NCBI GenBank assembly: GCA_947488485.1
Contig: CANKZO010000125.1
Span: forward strand, 1 to 6,649
Direction of reading: 5' to 3'
Length of the DNA: 6,649 nucleotides
Source: Opitutia bacterium
GTDB taxonomy: Bacteria > Verrucomicrobiota > Verrucomicrobiae > Opitutales > UBA953
Within the stretch, counting starts at the first letter, position 1; every line of letters starts with the position of its first letter. The notes beneath the pieces were generated by a model that saw only the letters and a program-made list of their open reading frames with translations, was not told the origin of the DNA and searched no databases. Shown here in pieces: positions 3,726 to 6,649 of the stretch. A program made the position numbers and the translations under genes.

Positions 3726-6649
3726 ATGGCACGCTCATCCCTTGGACTCTTCCTCTTCGCCGCGGCCGCCCAGGCCGTTCCGGAAGGGTTCGTCATCCGC
3801 GAGTTCCTCGGCAACGCCCAGGAGCCCGAGATCTACCCGACCGCCGTGTCGGCCGCCGCCAACGGCGACGTCTACGTCTCCTCGGACAAGAACGGCTCGC
3901 TCGGCCACGTCCCGGGCATGGGCCGCATCCTGATCGCCCGCGACACCAAGGGCGCCGGCGTCGCCGACCAGGTCATCGAATACACCAAGGTCGAGAGCCC
4001 TCGCGGCGGACACTTCGTCGGCGGCGTCTTCTACCTCGTCCACCCTCCCTTCCTTTCCAAGTTCCAGGATAAGAACGGCGACGGTAAGGCCGACTATAAC
4101 ACCGAGCGCACGCTCCTCGTCGACGGCCTCGGCGGCGGCATCGAGCACCCCCGCGGCGCCGACCATACCACCAACGGCGCCCGCATGGGCATCGACGGTT
4201 GGCTCTACATCGCCGTCGGTGACTTCGGCGCCGGCCTCCTGCGCGATAACGACGGCGCCATCGGCCTCGGCGACAAGAAGCGCGTCACCCTCTATGGCGG
4301 CGGCGTCATGCGCGTCCGCCCCGACGGCACCGAGCTCGAGAATTACACCGTGATGACCCGCAATATCTGCGACGTCGCGATCTCTCCGACCCTCGACCTC
4401 TTCTCCCGCGACAACACCAACGACGGCAAGGGCTGGAACACGCGCTTCCACCACTTCACCTCGCTGGCCGACGCCGGCTACCCCCGTCTTTACAAGAACT
4501 TCGCCGACGAGATCTCCCATCCCCTCGCCGACTACGGCGGCGGCTCCGGCACCGGCGGCCTCTACCTCAGCGAGCCCGGCTTCCCCGGTGATTTCGGCGA
4601 ATCCCTCTTCACGTGCGATTGGACGACCGGCACGCTGCACCGTCACCCGATCACCCGCTTCGAGTCCACCTTCGTCGCCCAGCAGGAGACCTTCGAGAAG
4701 GTCGCCAAGGCCACCGACTTCGACGTCGACGGCAACTCCCGCCTCTTCCTCGCCGACTGGCGCGGCGGAGGTTTCAGCTACCTCGGCAACAACAAGCCGA
4801 AGACCAAGAAGGTCATGAAGGACGGCAAGGAAGTCGAAGAGCCGATCTACTACCCGAACGGCACCGTCCAGATCATCACCGCCAAGGACGTGAAGCCCAA
4901 CGTCTACGTCGACGTCACCAAGCTCTCCGACGCCGACCTCGTGAAGCAGCTCTCCTCGAAGTCCGCCGTCCAGCGCCTCGAGACCCAGCGCCAGATCCTC
5001 GACCGCGCCAAGCCTGAGCTCGGCGAACCCGTCCTCGCGCTCGCGCAGTCCGGCTCCGAGCACCTCTACGCCCGCGTCGCCGCGATCTTCACCTACAAGC
5101 AGCTCCTCGGCGCCAAGGCCAACGCCGGCCTCGCCGGCCTCGCCAAGGACGCCGCCGTCCGCGAGTTCGCCCTCCGCGCGCTCGCCGATCGCACCACGCA
5201 GCTCGAAGGCGTGCCGGTCCAGCTCTTCGTCGACGCCCTGAAGGATGCCGACCCGCGCGTCCGCCTGCAGGCCCTCATCGGCCTCCAGCGCCTCGGCGCG
5301 AAGGACGCCGCCCCGGCCATCCTCGCCGCCGCCGGCTCGTGGCCCGCCGACGAGTCGAAGCTCGGCGAAGGCGAACACTACCGCCTGCCGCATACCGCCA
5401 TCGCGGCCCTCCGCAGCCTCGGCAACGCGAAGGCCTGCCTCGCCGCGCTCGCCGATCCCGCGCAGCGCTTCGTCGCCTTCCGCGCGCTCCAGGGTATCCA
5501 CTCCGACGAAGCCGTCGACGGCCTCATCGCCCTCAGCCTGAGCGGCGACGAAGCCGTCCGCTTCGGCGCGGTCTCCTCGCTCGCCCGCCTCTACCACGTC
5601 GAGAAGCCGTGGAACTATAAGGACTGGTGGAGCACCCGTCCGGACGACCGCGGTCCGTATTTCGAACCGGCCGCCTGGTCCGCCACGCCGCGCATCCATC
5701 AGGGCATCGAAGCCGCCTACGCCAAGTTGCCGGGCAACCTGCGCATGGCCTCGCTCGAGATCCTCGCCAAGAACCGCATCGCCATCACCGAGCTGAAGCT
5801 CGAAGGCCTCGACCCGCTCCGTCTCGCCATGGCCACGCAGACCCTGCGTCCGGCCGACCAGGCCTTGCTCGTCGACGCCGCGCTCCAGGCTTCCCGCAAG
5901 TGGGAAGAGCGCATCGACTGCTACAAGGCCCTCCTCAAGGTCGAAGGCGACGCCGGCCTCGAGCCGCGCGTGAAGGTCCTCGCCGGCTGGTCCAAGGACG
6001 CCCAGGCGCCCGCATCCGCTACGCAGGCGATCAATGACTTCATCTATGAGGCCGAACGCGGCAACCAGGTGAACAAGCTCCGGACGATGGCCAACAAGGC
6101 CGAAGACGCCGCCTCCACGATCCTCTGGAAGGCCCTGCTCAACGTCCTCAGCAGCCCGCTCACCAAGGACCAGCAGAAGAAGGCCGTCCGTGGTCACGTC
6201 GACAAGAACCCGCGCGACCTTGGCTTCTTCCACGCCATCGCCGACCTCGGCCTCACCGGCTTCGACAAGCAGCTGCAGGAAGGCATGAAGGGCGACAATG
6301 TCCTGCAGATCAACGCCGCCAAGGCCGCGCTCGCCGCGGGCAAGCTCGCCGCCGCCAGCAAGGGCAAGAAGATCGCCCAGCTCGACGCCAAGGTCGTCGC
6401 GACCGCCGCCCTCAAGGGCCGCGGCAACGTGAAGAACGGCCAGCGCCTGTTCACCCAGCAGGGTTGCGTGGCCTGCCACGCCGTCGATCTCGCCGCCGAG
6501 CAGAAGGGTCCTTATCTCGGCGCCGCCGGCGCGAAGTTCCCGCGCGAATACCTGATCGATTCCATCCTCGATCCGAACAAGGTCGTCGCCCAGGGCTTCC
6601 AGACCGTCGTCCTCGCCATGAAGAACGGCCCCGACCAGATGGGCTTCGT
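3726..6649 (+). CDS. Exported propeller-HEAT-cytochrome c oxidoreductase (DUF7133 type), 3' end outside window
   Basis: 974 complete codons with no stop, so the C-terminus is missing. PVC proteins of this type are thought to oxidise sugars or related substrates in the periplasm and pass electrons to a fused haem c; substrates are unknown. Domains: a short signal peptide (hydrophobic about 6-15, cleavage likely after AQA at 17); a sorbosone-dehydrogenase-like beta-propeller at about 20-395 with DKNGDGKAD (115-123, calcium-loop-like), the H141-G168 block containing HTTNGARMGIDGW and IAVGDFG, C215, the CDW at 297-299 and DFDVDG (331-336); a helical HEAT-like region at about 400-890 with DADPRVRLQALIGLQRLG (507-524), DEAVRFGAVSSLARLY (608-623) and the family motif WWSTRPDDRGPY (634-645); then a cytochrome c domain with C914-V-A-C917-H918. 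ATG at 3726 is chosen because it gives a compact signal peptide. In-frame ATGs at 3705 (adds MPLPRTP) and 3651 are alternatives. Codons are overwhelmingly C- or G-ending. Architecture is firm; substrate and cofactor are inference. Confidence 0.88.
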   Translation, partial: MARSSLGLFLFAAAAQAVPEGFVIREFLGNAQEPEIYPTAVSAAANGDVYVSSDKNGSLGHVPGMGRILIARDTKGAGVADQVIEYTKVESPRGGHFVGGVFYLVHPPFLSKFQDKNGDGKADYNTERTLLVDGLGGGIEHPRGADHTTNGARMGIDGWLYIAVGDFGAGLLRDNDGAIGLGDKKRVTLYGGGVMRVRPDGTELENYTVMTRNICDVAISPTLDLFSRDNTNDGKGWNTRFHHFTSLADAGYPRLYKNFADEISHPLADYGGGSGTGGLYLSEPGFPGDFGESLFTCDWTTGTLHRHPITRFESTFVAQQETFEKVAKATDFDVDGNSRLFLADWRGGGFSYLGNNKPKTKKVMKDGKEVEEPIYYPNGTVQIITAKDVKPNVYVDVTKLSDADLVKQLSSKSAVQRLETQRQILDRAKPELGEPVLALAQSGSEHLYARVAAIFTYKQLLGAKANAGLAGLAKDAAVREFALRALADRTTQLEGVPVQLFVDALKDADPRVRLQALIGLQRLGAKDAAPAILAAAGSWPADESKLGEGEHYRLPHTAIAALRSLGNAKACLAALADPAQRFVAFRALQGIHSDEAVDGLIALSLSGDEAVRFGAVSSLARLYHVEKPWNYKDWWSTRPDDRGPYFEPAAWSATPRIHQGIEAAYAKLPGNLRMASLEILAKNRIAITELKLEGLDPLRLAMATQTLRPADQALLVDAALQASRKWEERIDCYKALLKVEGDAGLEPRVKVLAGWSKDAQAPASATQAINDFIYEAERGNQVNKLRTMANKAEDAASTILWKALLNVLSSPLTKDQQKKAVRGHVDKNPRDLGFFHAIADLGLTGFDKQLQEGMKGDNVLQINAAKAALAAGKLAAASKGKKIAQLDAKVVATAALKGRGNVKNGQRLFTQQGCVACHAVDLAAEQKGPYLGAAGAKFPREYLIDSILDPNKVVAQGFQTVVLAMKNGPDQMGF
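6465..6479 (+). other. Haem c attachment motif CVACH
   Basis: The five codons encode C914, V, A, C917 and H918 of the propeller-HEAT-cytochrome protein: two cysteines for thioether bonds to haem and the proximal histidine ligand. Downstream, YLIDSILDPNKVVAQGF and VVLAMKNG match the pattern of PVC-type haem-binding C-termini. The sixth ligand cannot be assigned because the domain is cut by the window edge; M963 in VVLAMKNG and M972 are the methionines visible so far. Covalent haem attachment requires export, in agreement with the signal peptide. Confidence 0.88.

Noticed and set aside
3735..6479. 914-residue open frame on the minus strand opposite the cytochrome gene
   Set aside because: It is codon-aligned with the plus-strand gene, starts at a GTG opposite the haem motif, is low-complexity (rich in Gly, Ala, Val, Glu, Asp, Leu) and has no recognisable motifs. 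It is an artefact of the absence of TTA/CTA/TCA codons in the real gene.

Overview
The window is GC-rich and densely coding. It suggests a member of the PVC superphylum, most likely Verrucomicrobiota. The main reason is the gene on the right: a secreted protein that joins a sorbosone-dehydrogenase-like beta-propeller (DUF7133 / 'putative membrane-bound dehydrogenase' type), a long HEAT-like helical region and a C-terminal c-type cytochrome. That architecture is strongly expanded in Verrucomicrobiota and Planctomycetota. A CotH-type protein kinase homologue and a GH20 hexosaminidase fit a glycan-degrading heterotroph. The phylum call is inference from protein families; no rRNA or marker gene is present.

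Layout. Bases 19-1617 (minus): exported CotH-family protein with a jelly-roll-like C-terminal domain. Bases 1618-1863: the only substantial intergenic gap. It holds a three-copy GAGTAT heptad repeat and a cluster of nested palindromes bounded by GGTAGGG/CCCTACC words, which extends to 1869 and contains the stop codon of the next gene. Bases 1864-3606 (minus): cytoplasmic GH20 beta-N-acetylhexosaminidase, closest in motif to the GcnA-like branch. Bases 3607-3725: divergent intergenic region with no strong promoter. Bases 3726-6649 (plus): propeller-HEAT-cytochrome c protein, open at the right edge of the window (974 complete codons, no stop).

How the genes may work together. GH20 and CotH are co-directional but separated by the palindrome cluster, so they may be separate transcripts or one transcript with a processed or attenuated junction. 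GH20 lacks a signal peptide and would trim imported amino-sugar oligosaccharides. The divergent cytochrome protein is exported and probably oxidises a sugar or related substrate in the periplasm, passing electrons to its own haem. A shared carbohydrate theme is plausible, but a dedicated pathway is not demonstrated.

No CRISPR array, tRNA, rRNA, transposase or obvious defence system was found. The most unusual non-coding element is the palindrome cluster at 1712-1869. The very long antisense open frames are explained by codon bias.
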